From Luteimonas wenzhouensis (GTDB lineage Bacteria > Pseudomonadota > Gammaproteobacteria > Xanthomonadales > Xanthomonadaceae), in the NCBI RefSeq assembly GCF_007859305.1, contig NZ_VOHE01000001.1, positions 620,001-684,000 of the forward strand: a DNA stretch of 64,000 nucleotides. The letters run 5' to 3'. The notes under the pieces are model-generated. The model was not told the origin of the DNA. It was given only the letters and a program-made list of their open reading frames with translations, and searched no databases. This document shows, one piece after another, positions 49,822 to 59,500 of the stretch. Position numbers and translations under genes: made by a program. Position 1 is the first letter of the stretch. Each line of letters opens with the position of its first letter.

Positions 49822-50375
49822 CGCCCGCCCTCGCCGCGCTGCAGCGTCACCTCGCCAGTGAGCCAGGCCACGTCCACGTTCCAGGCCGCGTCGCGCAGGC
49901 TCAGCTGCAGCCGCCCGCCGGTCGAGGCGCCGTCGCCGAAGAACACGATCGCGCCCACACCCTCGCGCGGCTGCACCTCGCGCGCGCCGGTGAAGCGGAC
50001 ATCCAGCGTGTCGGGCAATGTCCCGCCGCGGCCGTTCGCGCCCTGCCAGGTGCGCGACGCCGGGTCGATGGCGAACCGCTGCGGGACCCCGGTGGCGATG
50101 GCATGGGCGCGCGCGAAGCGCAGCTGCGCCGCCATCTCCTTCGCGCCCGAGCGCAGCGCCATGCGGTCGAAGCCGCCGCTGAGCACGCCGGCGGCGAGCA
50201 GCCCGGTGGCCGCGATCAGCGCCATCACCAGCAGCAGCTCCAGCAGCGAAAACCCGCGCGGGGCGCCCCGCGGTGCAGGCGTCCCGGTGTCGCGGACGCG
50301 CCCGGCCCCGGTTGGACGCCCGCTGGCGACCATCCGGCCGGGCAGGCGGACGCCTCGGTCCGGCGGCCGCGTCAC
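49818..50375 (-). CDS. gspH: Type II secretion minor pseudopilin GspH
   Basis: A 185-residue pseudopilin with cleavage at RGAPRG-FSLLELLLVMALIAATG (Glu5 present). A GTG at 50375 overlaps the stop of the upstream 24-codon mini-ORF (GTGA) and gives a 41-residue leader; an ATG at 50333 would give 27. The coupled GTG is preferred because every other junction in this part of the operon uses such overlaps. The mature domain has RFARAHAIATGVPQRFAID, typical of GspH. Confidence 0.85.
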   Translation of the reverse strand: MTRPPDRGVRLPGRMVASGRPTGAGRVRDTGTPAPRGAPRGFSLLELLLVMALIAATGLLAAGVLSGGFDRMALRSGAKEMAAQLRFARAHAIATGVPQRFAIDPASRTWQGANGRGGTLPDTLDVRFTGAREVQPREGVGAIVFFGDGASTGGRLQLSLRDAAWNVDVAWLTGEVTLQRGEGGR

Positions 50376-50446
50376 CGCCCTGGCGCCGTTGGCGTGTTCA
50401 GCATGCGGACCGGCCCGCACGGCTCGCCGTCCCGATCGTTCGCCAT
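50372..50446 (-). CDS. 24-codon mini-ORF bridging gspG and gspH
   Basis: An ATG shares its A with the gspG stop (TGATG), and 24 codons later a TGA shares bases with the gspH GTG (GTGA). The peptide starts MANDRDGEPC and ends PTAPGR, with no recognisable domain. Both overlaps are exact, so ribosomes could pass from gspG through the mini-ORF into gspH. It may be a coupling device rather than a functional peptide; a chance ORF is also possible. Confidence 0.45.
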   Translation of the reverse strand: MANDRDGEPCGPVRMLNTPTAPGR

Positions 50447-51006
50447 CACTCGTAGCGGATATCCGCGTCGACGCTGGTGCCGCCCGGCTTGCGGTCGGCG
50501 CCATAGCTGACGATGTCGAACGGCCGGCCGTCGCCCGGGACCCGATACTCGAAGGGCGTGTTCCACGGATCGCGCAGTTCGGACGGCCGGGCATACGGCC
50601 CGAGCCAGCCGACCGCGCCGCCGGGCTCGACCACCAGTTGTTCCAGCGTGGCCGGCAGCGAGCCGGTGTCCATCTCGAACTGCTGCACCTTCTCGGCCAG
50701 CGTCTGCACCTGGGCTTCGGCCAGCCGCACCCGCGCGCGATCGCCGCCGCCCAGGATGCGGGTGGCGGCGAAGGCGACGATGCCGCCGATCAGCACCACC
50801 ACGAGGATGATCTCGATCAGCGAGAATCCGCGCTGGCCGGCCCCCGCCGCGCTCGCGGACAGGCGCTTGCCCGGACCGGTCGCATCGGGCCGTCCGTCCC
50901 CCGGTGCCACCGCCCCGGCGCGGCCGAGCGCGCCGTCGACACGGACCCCGGCGCTCCGCGCGCCCGACTTGCCGCCGCTTCGTACCTGTACCCGCAGTCC
51001 AGCCAT
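50446..51006 (-). CDS. gspG: Type II secretion major pseudopilin GspG
   Basis: The main pseudopilus subunit, 186 residues. Cleavage is at GQRG-FSLIEIILVVVLIGG (Glu5 present), followed by the long helix and the compact C-terminal WNTPFEYRVPGDGRPFDIVSYGADRKPGG calcium-site region. The ATG at 51006 is fixed by a strong GAGGAG ribosome-binding site 6 nt upstream, which leaves an unusually long 60-residue leader rich in Gly, Arg and Ala. Typical leaders have 6-10 residues. Confidence 0.92.
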   Translation of the reverse strand: MAGLRVQVRSGGKSGARSAGVRVDGALGRAGAVAPGDGRPDATGPGKRLSASAAGAGQRGFSLIEIILVVVLIGGIVAFAATRILGGGDRARVRLAEAQVQTLAEKVQQFEMDTGSLPATLEQLVVEPGGAVGWLGPYARPSELRDPWNTPFEYRVPGDGRPFDIVSYGADRKPGGTSVDADIRYE

Positions 51007-51110
51007 GTCCGTCTCCTCGAAAGCAAATCCGCGACCTGCCCCGGCGCATGCCTGGCCGGGCGCGCGCCCGCGGCGCAACGCGGGAACGACCCAGGACGCC
51101 TGCCGCCGCC

Positions 51111-52328
51111 CTATCCGATCACGCTGGTCAGATCATAGATCGGCACCAGCACCGCCACGATCACTACCATCACCACCGCCGCCAGCACCAGGGTCACCGC
51201 CGGCACCAGGGCGGCGAGCATCCGGTCCAGCGCCTGGCCGGTCTCGTGTTCGAAGGTGTCGGCGGTCTTGAGCAGCATCGCATCCAGCGCGCCCGATTCC
51301 TCGCCCACCTGCACCATCTGCAGCGCCAGCCGCGGGAAGCGCTTGCCCTTGCCCAGCGCGGTCGACAGGCCGAGGCCGTTCTTCACGTCCTCCGCGGCGG
51401 CTTCGACATCCGCCGCGAGCACCCGGTTCCCGATCACGCTGCGGCCGATGCCCAGCGCCGTGATCAGCGGCACGCCGTTGCGCAGGAGGGTGCCCAGGGT
51501 GCGCGCCAGGCGCGCGGTCTCCACCCGCGCGGCCAGACTGCCCACCAGCTTGCGGCGCAGCAGCCAGCCGTCGAAGCGGGTGCGGAAGACGGGATCGCGC
51601 AGGCGCCGGTCGAACCACCACAGCGCCAGCGCGGGCACCACCAGCAGCACGATCCACCAGTCGCGCACGAACAGGCCGATCGCCAGCACGATCTTCGTGA
51701 ACAGCGGCAGCGGCGCGTCGAGGCTCTCGTACATGGCGGCGAACTGCGGCACCACGTAGCCAAGCAGGAACATCAGCGACAGCGCCACCATCACCACCAG
51801 GATCGCCGGATAGATCAGCGCGTTGACCACCCGGCCGCGCAGCAGGCGGCTGCGCTCGAGGTAGTCGGCCAGGCGCTGCAGGGTCTGCTCGAGGCTGCCG
51901 CCGGCCTCGCCCGCGCGGACCATGTTGATGTAGAGCCGAGAGAAGGTGTCGTGCTGGCGTTCGAGCGCGGTCGAGAGCGAGGCGCCGCCGCGCACCGCGT
52001 CGCGCACCTCGGCGATGGTGCGGCGGGCCGCCGGTTCCTCGGGCAGCTCCAGCAGGATCGTCAGCGCGCGGTCCAGCGGCTGGCCGGCGCCGAGCAGGGT
52101 CGCCAGCTGCTGGGTGAACTGGACCAGGCGCGCGCCCGCGAACGGCCGCGGCCGCCACAGCGACTTCCATGCCGCCGCGCCGCCGCCCTCGCCCGCCGGA
52201 CGCGCTTCCACCGGCAGGTGGCCTTGCTCCTGGAGGCGCTGCGCGACCTCGCGCTCGTCCACCGCCTCCATCCGGCCTTCGAGCAACTCGCCGCGCGCGT
52301 TGAGCGCCTTGTAGTGGTACAGGGGCAT
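51111..52328 (-). CDS. gspF: Type II secretion inner-membrane protein GspF
   Basis: A 405-residue polytopic platform protein with two cytoplasmic GspF domains (QLATLLGAGQPLDRAL and LARTLGTLLRNGVPLITAL) each followed by membrane helices (VVMVALSLMFLLGYVVP; WWIVLLVVPALALWW; and the C-terminal VTLVLAAVVMVVIVAVLVPIYDL). The start MPLYHYKALNARGELLEG is canonical. It lies 50 bp behind gspE. Confidence 0.96.
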   Translation of the reverse strand: MPLYHYKALNARGELLEGRMEAVDEREVAQRLQEQGHLPVEARPAGEGGGAAAWKSLWRPRPFAGARLVQFTQQLATLLGAGQPLDRALTILLELPEEPAARRTIAEVRDAVRGGASLSTALERQHDTFSRLYINMVRAGEAGGSLEQTLQRLADYLERSRLLRGRVVNALIYPAILVVMVALSLMFLLGYVVPQFAAMYESLDAPLPLFTKIVLAIGLFVRDWWIVLLVVPALALWWFDRRLRDPVFRTRFDGWLLRRKLVGSLAARVETARLARTLGTLLRNGVPLITALGIGRSVIGNRVLAADVEAAAEDVKNGLGLSTALGKGKRFPRLALQMVQVGEESGALDAMLLKTADTFEHETGQALDRMLAALVPAVTLVLAAVVMVVIVAVLVPIYDLTSVIG

Positions 52329-52378
52329 GGCGTTCGGCTACCGCTGCTGCCCGCCTGCGCCCATCCGCGACGTCGCGG

Positions 52379-54115
52379 TCATGCGTCCTCCGTCACCCGC
52401 AGGACTTCCTCGATCGTGGTCACCCCGGCCAGGGCCTTGGCGATGCCGTCCTCGTACATGGTGCGCATGCCGTGCCGGCGCGCGATCTGCTCGATCTCGC
52501 CCATGCCCGCGTGGCGCATGACCGCGCGCCGCAGGTCGTCGTCCATGACCAGGAACTCCAGGATCGTGGTGCGGCCGAGGTAGCCGGTGGGCGCGATCGC
52601 CGACCCGCGCGGGCGGTACAGGAAGATCTCGCCCTCGGGCTGGAAGCGGCGCAGGCCGAACTTCTCGATCTCCTCGGGCGAGGCCGGGTAGCGCTCGGCG
52701 TGGGTCGGCTCGAGCCGGCGCACCAGGCGCTGGGCGAGGATGCCGTTGACGGTCGAGGTGAGCAGGTAGTCCTCCACCCCCATGTCGAGCATGCGGGTGA
52801 TGCCGCCGGCGGCGTTGTTGGTGTGCAGGGTGCTCAGCACCAGGTGGCCGGTGAGCGCGGACTGGATCGCGATGCGCGCGGTCTCCAGGTCGCGCATCTC
52901 GCCGATCATGATGATGTCCGGATCCTGGCGCACGATCGAGCGCAGCGCGTTGGCAAAGTCGAGCCCGATCTGCGGCCGCACCTGGATCTGGTTGATGCCC
53001 TCGATCTGGTACTCGACCGGGTCCTCGACGGTGATGATCTTGACGTCGGGCGTATTGAGCTTCGACAGCGCGGTGTAGAGCGTCGTGGTCTTGCCCGATC
53101 CGGTCGGGCCGGTGACCAGCAGGATCCCGTGCGGCTGTTCGAGCACGCGCTGGAAGCCGGGCAGCAGGTCGTCGGTGAAGCCGAGGCGGTGGAAGTCGAA
53201 CACCACCGTCTCGCGGTCGAGCAGGCGCATCACCACGCTCTCGCCGTGGGCGGTAGGCACGGTGCTCACGCGCAGGTCGAGTTCCTTGCCCTGGACGCGC
53301 AGCATGATCCGGCCGTCCTGCGGCAGGCGGCGTTCGGCGATGTTGAGCCGGGCCATGATCTTGACCCGGCTGATCACCGCGGCGGTGAGGTTGGCCGGCG
53401 GGCTCTCGCCCTCCTCGAGCACGCCGTCGATGCGGTAGCGGACCTTGAGCCGGTTCTCGAACGGCTCGATGTGGATGTCGGACGCACGCAGCTCGACCGC
53501 GCGCTGGATGACCAGGTTCACCAGGCGGATGACCGGCGCCTCGGAGGCGAGGTCGCGCAGGTGCTCGACGTCGTCGATGTCACCGCCGCCCTCGCCGTCG
53601 GCGGTCTCGACGATCGCGCCCATCGCGCTGCGGCCCTGGCCGTGCCAGCGCTCGATCAGGTCGTCGATCTCCGAGCGCAGGCCGACCAGCGGGCGCGGCT
53701 CGCGGCCGGTGGCCAGGCGCACCGCGTCCAGCGCATAGCCGTCGTGCGGGTCGGCCATCAGCAGGTCGAGGCCACCGTCGCGCTCGGCGACCGGGCACAG
53801 ATGGAACTGCCGGAGGAAGCGCACGCTCAGCGGCGCGGTCCCGGGCAGCAGCTCGGGCGGTTCGGCCGGCAGGTCCTTGGCCGAGACCAGCGGCAGGTCC
53901 AGCGCCCGGGCGCAGGCCTCGGCGTGGTCGCGCTCGGACACCAGCCCCAGCCGCGACAGCAACTGCAGGATCGGCCCGCCCGTCTCCTCCTGCAGGCGGC
54001 GCGCCCGCGCGAGATCGACGTCCTTGAGCTGTTGCCTGGACAGCAGCGCGGCGAGGATGCGGTCTTCCGCCGTCCGTACCTCGGGCGCGGCGACCGGGTC
54101 GGGAATCGCGTTCAC
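52379..54115 (-). CDS. gspE: Type II secretion ATPase GspE (XpsE)
   Basis: The cytoplasmic ATPase that powers pseudopilus assembly. The 578 residues have an N-terminal GspL-binding domain, then N2 and C1 domains: Walker A VTGPTGSGKTTTLY, Asp box EDPVEYQIEG, Walker B ILRSIVRQDPDIIMIGEMRD-like segment, His box GHLVLSTLHTN. The zinc-binding four-cysteine motif found in most GspE proteins is absent; no cysteine occurs after the Walker A. The start is a GTG at 54115. First gene of the operon. Confidence 0.95.
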   Translation of the reverse strand: MNAIPDPVAAPEVRTAEDRILAALLSRQQLKDVDLARARRLQEETGGPILQLLSRLGLVSERDHAEACARALDLPLVSAKDLPAEPPELLPGTAPLSVRFLRQFHLCPVAERDGGLDLLMADPHDGYALDAVRLATGREPRPLVGLRSEIDDLIERWHGQGRSAMGAIVETADGEGGGDIDDVEHLRDLASEAPVIRLVNLVIQRAVELRASDIHIEPFENRLKVRYRIDGVLEEGESPPANLTAAVISRVKIMARLNIAERRLPQDGRIMLRVQGKELDLRVSTVPTAHGESVVMRLLDRETVVFDFHRLGFTDDLLPGFQRVLEQPHGILLVTGPTGSGKTTTLYTALSKLNTPDVKIITVEDPVEYQIEGINQIQVRPQIGLDFANALRSIVRQDPDIIMIGEMRDLETARIAIQSALTGHLVLSTLHTNNAAGGITRMLDMGVEDYLLTSTVNGILAQRLVRRLEPTHAERYPASPEEIEKFGLRRFQPEGEIFLYRPRGSAIAPTGYLGRTTILEFLVMDDDLRRAVMRHAGMGEIEQIARRHGMRTMYEDGIAKALAGVTTIEEVLRVTEDA

Positions 54116-54348
54116 GGCAGGGCGTTCCGTCGGGGGCCTCGACTTTAACAGTTTGCCCCGCGGCGCTGGCCGCCCGCCTGCCGCGCGGTGAACGGCCGAG
54201 GGGACGCGACGCACACGCCACCACGTGCCGCCGCTACGCCGCGACGCGCCGACGGGCCGGGCCCCGCCGCGGCGCCCGCGCCCGGCCTTCCACGGCGCGC
54301 CCGGGCCGCACCCGCGGGCCCGGGCGCCCGGGCCCGCATGCGCCGGAC
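54116..54348. other. Intergenic region upstream of gspE
   Basis: About 230 bp of extremely GC-rich DNA that should hold the promoter of the secretion operon. No convincing -35/-10 pair is seen, apart from a slightly less GC-rich patch (CTTTAACAGTTTG, 54144-54156) about 30 bp upstream of the gspE start. No gene is supported here. Confidence 0.4.
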
Positions 54349-54376
54349 AAAAAGAGCCCCGGGCGGGCCGGGGCTC
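54349..54376 (-). terminator. Rho-independent terminator of the S8 protease gene
   Basis: On the reverse strand GAGCCCCGG pairs with CCGGGGCTC (9 bp, 5-nt loop), and a run of five T follows directly. It lies 22 bp behind the protease stop, so the protease and the secretion operon are separate units. Confidence 0.88.
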
Positions 54377-54397
54377 CAAGTGCACCACGTGGGGAGA

Positions 54398-56326
54398 TCA
54401 GTTGTGGCGTGCGACCAGGCGCACGTTGCTGTAGGCGCGCACGCCGACCAGCTTGATGTAGTAGGTGCCGGCCTGCGGCGCGTTCACGCGCACCGTCTCG
54501 TTGTTGCCGGGCCGCGCCGAGCGGTACTGGGCGTCGGCCTCGGTCGGCTCCTCGCCCAGGCTCACCAGCAGCGTGACGTCGCCGCTGCCGCCGCTGGTGG
54601 TGATGCTCAGCGGTCCCGCGCCCGCCGGGACGTGGATGCTGTACAGCACCTCGCTGCCGGCGGCACCACTCAGCCCCGACAGCGCCACGCCGTTGCCGAT
54701 CGGCGTGGCGTCGGGATCGCAGTCCACCTCGCACGGCGGCTCGATCGCCTTGGCCACCGCCGCGGCGGCATTGACGATGCCCGGCCCGATCGGCTGCGAA
54801 GCCCCCGGCGCGACCGTGAACGCGGTGACGGTGGACTGCAGGATGGCCGTCACCTCTTCCGGAGTGAGCAGCGGCAGGCCCGCGTCCAGCCGCGCCCCCT
54901 GCATCAGCGCCACGACGCCCGCCACGTGCGGCGCCGCCTGCGAGGTGCCCGCGGATCCGCCGTAGGCGGTCACCGGGTTGATCTCCTCGAGCGGCGTGGG
55001 CGTGGTGAGGCTGGGGTTGCGCGCCTGCCAGACGAAGCCGTCGTAGATCTGTGCGCCGCCGGAACCGTCGTTGGCGTACACCCCGCCGCCCGGGGCGGAA
55101 ATGGTGATGCCGGCGCCGAAGTTGGAGTAGTACGCACGCCGGCTGGTGACGCCGTTGGCGGCCACGGCGATCACGCCGGGGCAGTTGGCGGGTGAGGCGT
55201 TGGACACGTTCATCGATTCGTTGCCGGCGGCGACCACGACCACCGCGCCCAGCGCGTTGGCCTGCGCGATCGCCGCGGCCTCGCCCGCCGAGCACGGGCC
55301 TTCGCCGCCCAGGCTGAGGTTGATCACGTGCGCCGGGTTGGGGTTGGCCGGCACGCCCTCGACCGTGCCGCCGGCGGCCCAGATGATGGCGTCGGTGATG
55401 TCGCTCTCGTACCCGCCGCAGTGCCCGAGCACCCGGACCGGCAGGATCCGCGCGTTGTAGGCGACGCCGGCCATGCCCACGGCGTTGTCGGTGAGCTGGG
55501 CGCCCGCGGTGCCGGCGACATGGGTGCCGTGCCAGGAGCTGTTGCGCTGGCGGCAGCCTTCCGCACCGGGATAGCCGATCGTCCAGTCGCCGAGGTCCCA
55601 GCCGCCGGGCACGCGGTCGTCGGTGTCGCGGCCGGACACGAACGCATCGGTAATGAAATCGTAGCCGGCCTCGGCGAGCGAAGTGTCGATGTCCGGGTGC
55701 TCGGTGATGCCGGTGTCGAGCACCGCGATGGTGATGCCGTTGCCGTCGGCCAGGTCCCAAGCCGCGGACACGTTCGCGCCGCCGCGGTTGGGGCCGCCGT
55801 CGTAGGTGGGCGAGCCGTCGGGCGCCAGCATGTGCCACTGGTATTCGAGGAAGTCCGGATCGTTGGGTATGTACGCGGGTTGCACGCCCGGCAGCCGCTC
55901 GGCGGTGCGGGCGATGTGGCGCATCCGGTCGGGTCGCACCGACACCACGTTCGGATCGGCGCGGATCTGGCGCAGCAGGGCCTCGGCCTCGACCCGGTCG
56001 AGGCGGCGCGAGAGCTTCACCAGGTGCTCGCCGGTGGCCAGCTTGCGCACGTGGCTGGCGCTGGCCGGCCGGGCGCCGGCCAGGCCTGCGCGCGACAGGG
56101 CACGGGTCACGCCGGCGGCCGCCGCGCTGCGGTCGGTGGCCTCGCGCGTCCCGTCGCGATACTCGACCACGAAGCGGTGGAACGCGGCCTGGCCGGCGGG
56201 CTGCGCCGACAGCACCGGCGGGGTGGCGGCGAACTTGGCCTTCTTGGCGGCGTTTGCGCCGGTGGCGCCGATCGCCGCGATCAGGGCAAGGGCCAGGGTG
56301 CAGGGGAAGATGTTGCGCTTCTTCAT
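54398..56326 (-). CDS. Secreted subtilisin-like S8 serine protease with PPC-type C-terminal domain
   Basis: A 642-residue extracellular protease. It has a signal peptide over residues 1-26 (GANA-AKK) and an inhibitor-like propeptide (about 45-150). The S8 catalytic domain has a triad near Asp204 (VLDTGI), His266 (HGTHVAG) and Ser462 (GTSQAAPHVAG). A C-terminal pre-peptidase domain (about 550-642, SIHVPAGAGPLSITTSGGSGDVTLLV) is usually removed. Two or more Cys pairs suggest disulfides. The ATG at 56326 follows a GAGGG site. It lies next to the type II operon and is a plausible substrate; this is inference. Confidence 0.93.
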   Translation of the reverse strand: MKKRNIFPCTLALALIAAIGATGANAAKKAKFAATPPVLSAQPAGQAAFHRFVVEYRDGTREATDRSAAAAGVTRALSRAGLAGARPASASHVRKLATGEHLVKLSRRLDRVEAEALLRQIRADPNVVSVRPDRMRHIARTAERLPGVQPAYIPNDPDFLEYQWHMLAPDGSPTYDGGPNRGGANVSAAWDLADGNGITIAVLDTGITEHPDIDTSLAEAGYDFITDAFVSGRDTDDRVPGGWDLGDWTIGYPGAEGCRQRNSSWHGTHVAGTAGAQLTDNAVGMAGVAYNARILPVRVLGHCGGYESDITDAIIWAAGGTVEGVPANPNPAHVINLSLGGEGPCSAGEAAAIAQANALGAVVVVAAGNESMNVSNASPANCPGVIAVAANGVTSRRAYYSNFGAGITISAPGGGVYANDGSGGAQIYDGFVWQARNPSLTTPTPLEEINPVTAYGGSAGTSQAAPHVAGVVALMQGARLDAGLPLLTPEEVTAILQSTVTAFTVAPGASQPIGPGIVNAAAAVAKAIEPPCEVDCDPDATPIGNGVALSGLSGAAGSEVLYSIHVPAGAGPLSITTSGGSGDVTLLVSLGEEPTEADAQYRSARPGNNETVRVNAPQAGTYYIKLVGVRAYSNVRLVARHN

Positions 56327-56470
56327 GAATATCCCTCTCTGGGTCGTGGATCCATCGCACATGGGCGGCGCGACCGGGTTGGACGCCCCGCGATTGCCGT
56401 CTGCTCTCGTCCGTACCGGATTCCGCGGGAGACGGATGCGCCATGGCGCCCCGCGGGAACCCCGAATCCC

Positions 56471-56499
56471 GCGGCGGCGGGCGCGGTGCCCGCCGCCGC
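56471..56499. terminator. GC-rich hairpin just after the adhesin stop codon
   Basis: A perfect 12-bp stem (GCGGCGGCGGGC/GCCCGCCGCCGC) with a 5-nt loop begins 7 bp after the autotransporter stop. No T run follows on the reverse strand, so it may serve as a Rho-assisted terminator or as an mRNA 3'-end stabiliser. Confidence 0.55.
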
Positions 56500-56505
56500 G
56501 CCACC

Positions 56506-59500
56506 TCACCAGCCGAAGCCCGCGCCCAGGCCCACCGACTTCTCGTCGCCGCTGAACGCGCCGCCGATGGTCAGCGTGGCGCGCTCGCTGATCGCGCGCT
56601 GGTAGCCGACCGACAGCGCGCTTTCGCCGCCCTGGAAGCCGATGCCCACGCCGACCCGGTTCTGGGTGCGGATGCCCGCGGCGCTGGTGGCCATGTTGAG
56701 CATCGCCGCGCCCATCGCACCTTGGCGGTCGATGCGGCGGTCCTGGTCGGTGAACCGCCGCTCCAGTTCGGTCTGGTAGGCGGCGAAGCTGTCGCTCCAG
56801 GCGTTGAAGCGCTGGTCGGTGTACGCGTTGGCCTCGTTCACCGCGCGGGTGGCGGTGGACTCGAGCTGGGCGACATTGACCGCGTCGGTGGCCTGGGTAC
56901 CGGCCGCGACGTGGGTGACCTGGCGCTCGTTGCCCGCGCTGCCCACCGACACCGTGTTGGCACGGTCGGCGACCGAGCCGTGGCCGAGCGCCACCGAGTT
57001 GGCCGCGCTCGCGCTGGCGCCCTCGCCGATCGCGGTCGCGTCAGGCTGGGCGGCCACCGCGCCCTGGCCCATGGCCAGGGCGGTGCCCGCCGCGCTGCCG
57101 GCCGGGACCGCGCTGCCCGCTTGCGCCGCGCCGGCGCCCGTGGCCACCGCCGCCGGCCCGGCGGCGGCGCGGCCGTCTCCATGCGCGCGACCGGCATCGC
57201 CGGTGCCAAGCCGGCGCCCGGCAGCAGCCGCACCCGTGGCCATGCCGCCGCCCTCGAGCGCGGTGAGGCGGCTGCCGAGCAGGCTGATCTCGGCATCCAC
57301 CGCACCCAGCGCATCGCCGACGCTGAAGTAGGTGCTGCCCTGGATCATGAACGCCGGCGCGGACACCGTGCCGAACGCCGTCACCTCCGCGCCGCCGCCC
57401 AGGACCTGGGCAACGCTGTCGAGCGCGTCGTAGAACTGGCCGCCGTTGGTGGCATCGGTGCTGCCCGACGCGATCCGGCCAGCGGCGACATGGGTGATCT
57501 GGCGCTCGCCGCCCGCGCTGCCCACCGACACGGTGCCGGCGCGGTCGGCGACCGATCCCTGGCCCAGCGCCACCGACCCCGCCGCCGCGGCGACCGAATC
57601 GGCGCCCAGCGCCACCGCGTCGTCGCCCGAGGCGGTAGACCAAGCACCCAGCGCCGTCGAGTTGAAGCCGGGAGCCCAGGCCGCCGCGCCCAGCGCCGTG
57701 GCGTAGTCCCCGCTGGCCTCGGTCGGCAACAGGCCGAAGAAGCTTGCACCGCCTACCGCAACCGCGTTGTAGCCGCTGGCGATGGCGCTGTCGCCCACCG
57801 CGACCGACGATTCGCCGCCCGCATCGGCGGCGAAGCCGGCCGACACCGCGTACGGGCCGCTGGCACCTGCGCCGTAGCCCAGCGCGGTCGCCCCGTCGGC
57901 GTCCGCCGCGCTGAAAGCGCCAACCGCGGTCGCGGCGCTGGCCGAGGCCGCGCTGCTGTAACCGTAGGCCGTGGCCTGCACGCCATCGGCGGTGGACGCC
58001 GCGCCGGTCGCGGTGCTGAACGCGCCGTTGGCCTGCGCGCCGGCGCCGAACGCACTCGCACCGACTTCCGACGCGGTCGTGGTCTGGTCGAGCAGCACCT
58101 CGCCCGTGGCCGGATCCTCGTAGTACAGGCTGCCGCCCACCGCCGTCGCGCTGTCGGCCGTCGCCGTCGCGTTGAAGCCCGACGCGGTGGCGTTCTGGCC
58201 GTCGGCGTACGCGCCGCTGCCGTAGGCCGAGGCACCCTGGCCGAACGCGTTCGCCGCCTCGCCCGAGGCGGTCGCATACGCGCCTTCGGCGTACGCGCCC
58301 ACGTCGTCGCCCGGATCGTCGTCGTTGCCCGTGGCCTGGAAGTAGCGGTTGCCCGCGGTCGCCCGCTCCAGCTGCGACAGATTCACCGCGTCGGTCGCTT
58401 CGGTGCCCGCGGCCACGTTGGTGATCTGGCGCTCCGCGCCGTCGGCGCCCACCGAGACGGTGTTCTCGCGATCGGCCACCGAGTCGGCACCGAGCGCCAC
58501 GCTGTTGTCGGCATCCGCGAACGCATTGGGGCCCAGCGCCGTGCTGTAGGCGCCGAACGCGGTGCTGTAGAAGCCCAGCGCCACGCTGTCGGCGCCACTG
58601 GCCCAGGCCTGCGCACCCACCGCGGTGGCCTGGTCGGCCTGGGCGTAGGCGAAGTAGCCGGTCGCGGTGGCCTGGTCGCCGTCGGCCTGCGCCAGCGCAC
58701 CGGCAGCAGTGCTGTAGTCGCCCCAGGCCCCGGCACCGGCGCCGAACGCGGCCGCTTCGGTACCGGTGGCCGCCGCCGGCACCAGGAACCCGAGACCGGG
58801 CACGAGGTCGGCATAGCCGCCGACCGCGGTGGCACCCTGGCCGGTCGCGCTCGCATCCACGCCCACTGCGGTGGCGTAGCCGTTGTTCGCCATCGCGCCA
58901 TAGCCCAGGGCGGTGGCCGCATAACCGGAGGCGTCGCTGAAGCCACCGGCGGCGGTGGCGTAGTTGCCCGCCGCGCCGCTGCTGTAGCCCAGCGCGGTCG
59001 ACTGCAGCCCATCGGCGGTCGACGCCGCGCCGGTCGCGGTGCTGAACGCGCCGTTGGCCTGCGCGCCGGCGCCGAACGCACTCGCACCGACTTCCGACGC
59101 GGTCGTGGTCTGGTCGAGCAGCACCTCGCCCGTGGCCGGATCCTCGTAGTACAGGCTGCCGCCCACCGCCGTCGCGCTGTCGGCCGTCGCCGTCGCGTTG
59201 AAGCCCGACGCGGTGGCGTTCTGGCCGTCGGCGTACGCGCCGCTGCCGTAGGCCGAGGCACCCTGGCCGAACGCGTTCGTCGCCTCGCCCGAGGCGGTCG
59301 CATACGCACCTTCGGCGTACGCGCCGATGTCGTCGCCCGGATCCCCGTCGTCGCCGGTCGCCTGGAAGTAGCGGTTGCTCGCCGTGGCGTCTTCCAGCTG
59401 CGCCAGGTTCACCGCGTCCGTCGCCTCGGTGCCCGCGGCCACGTTGGTGATCTGGCGTTCGGCGCCCGCGCTGCCCACCGACACCGTGTCGTCGCGGTCG

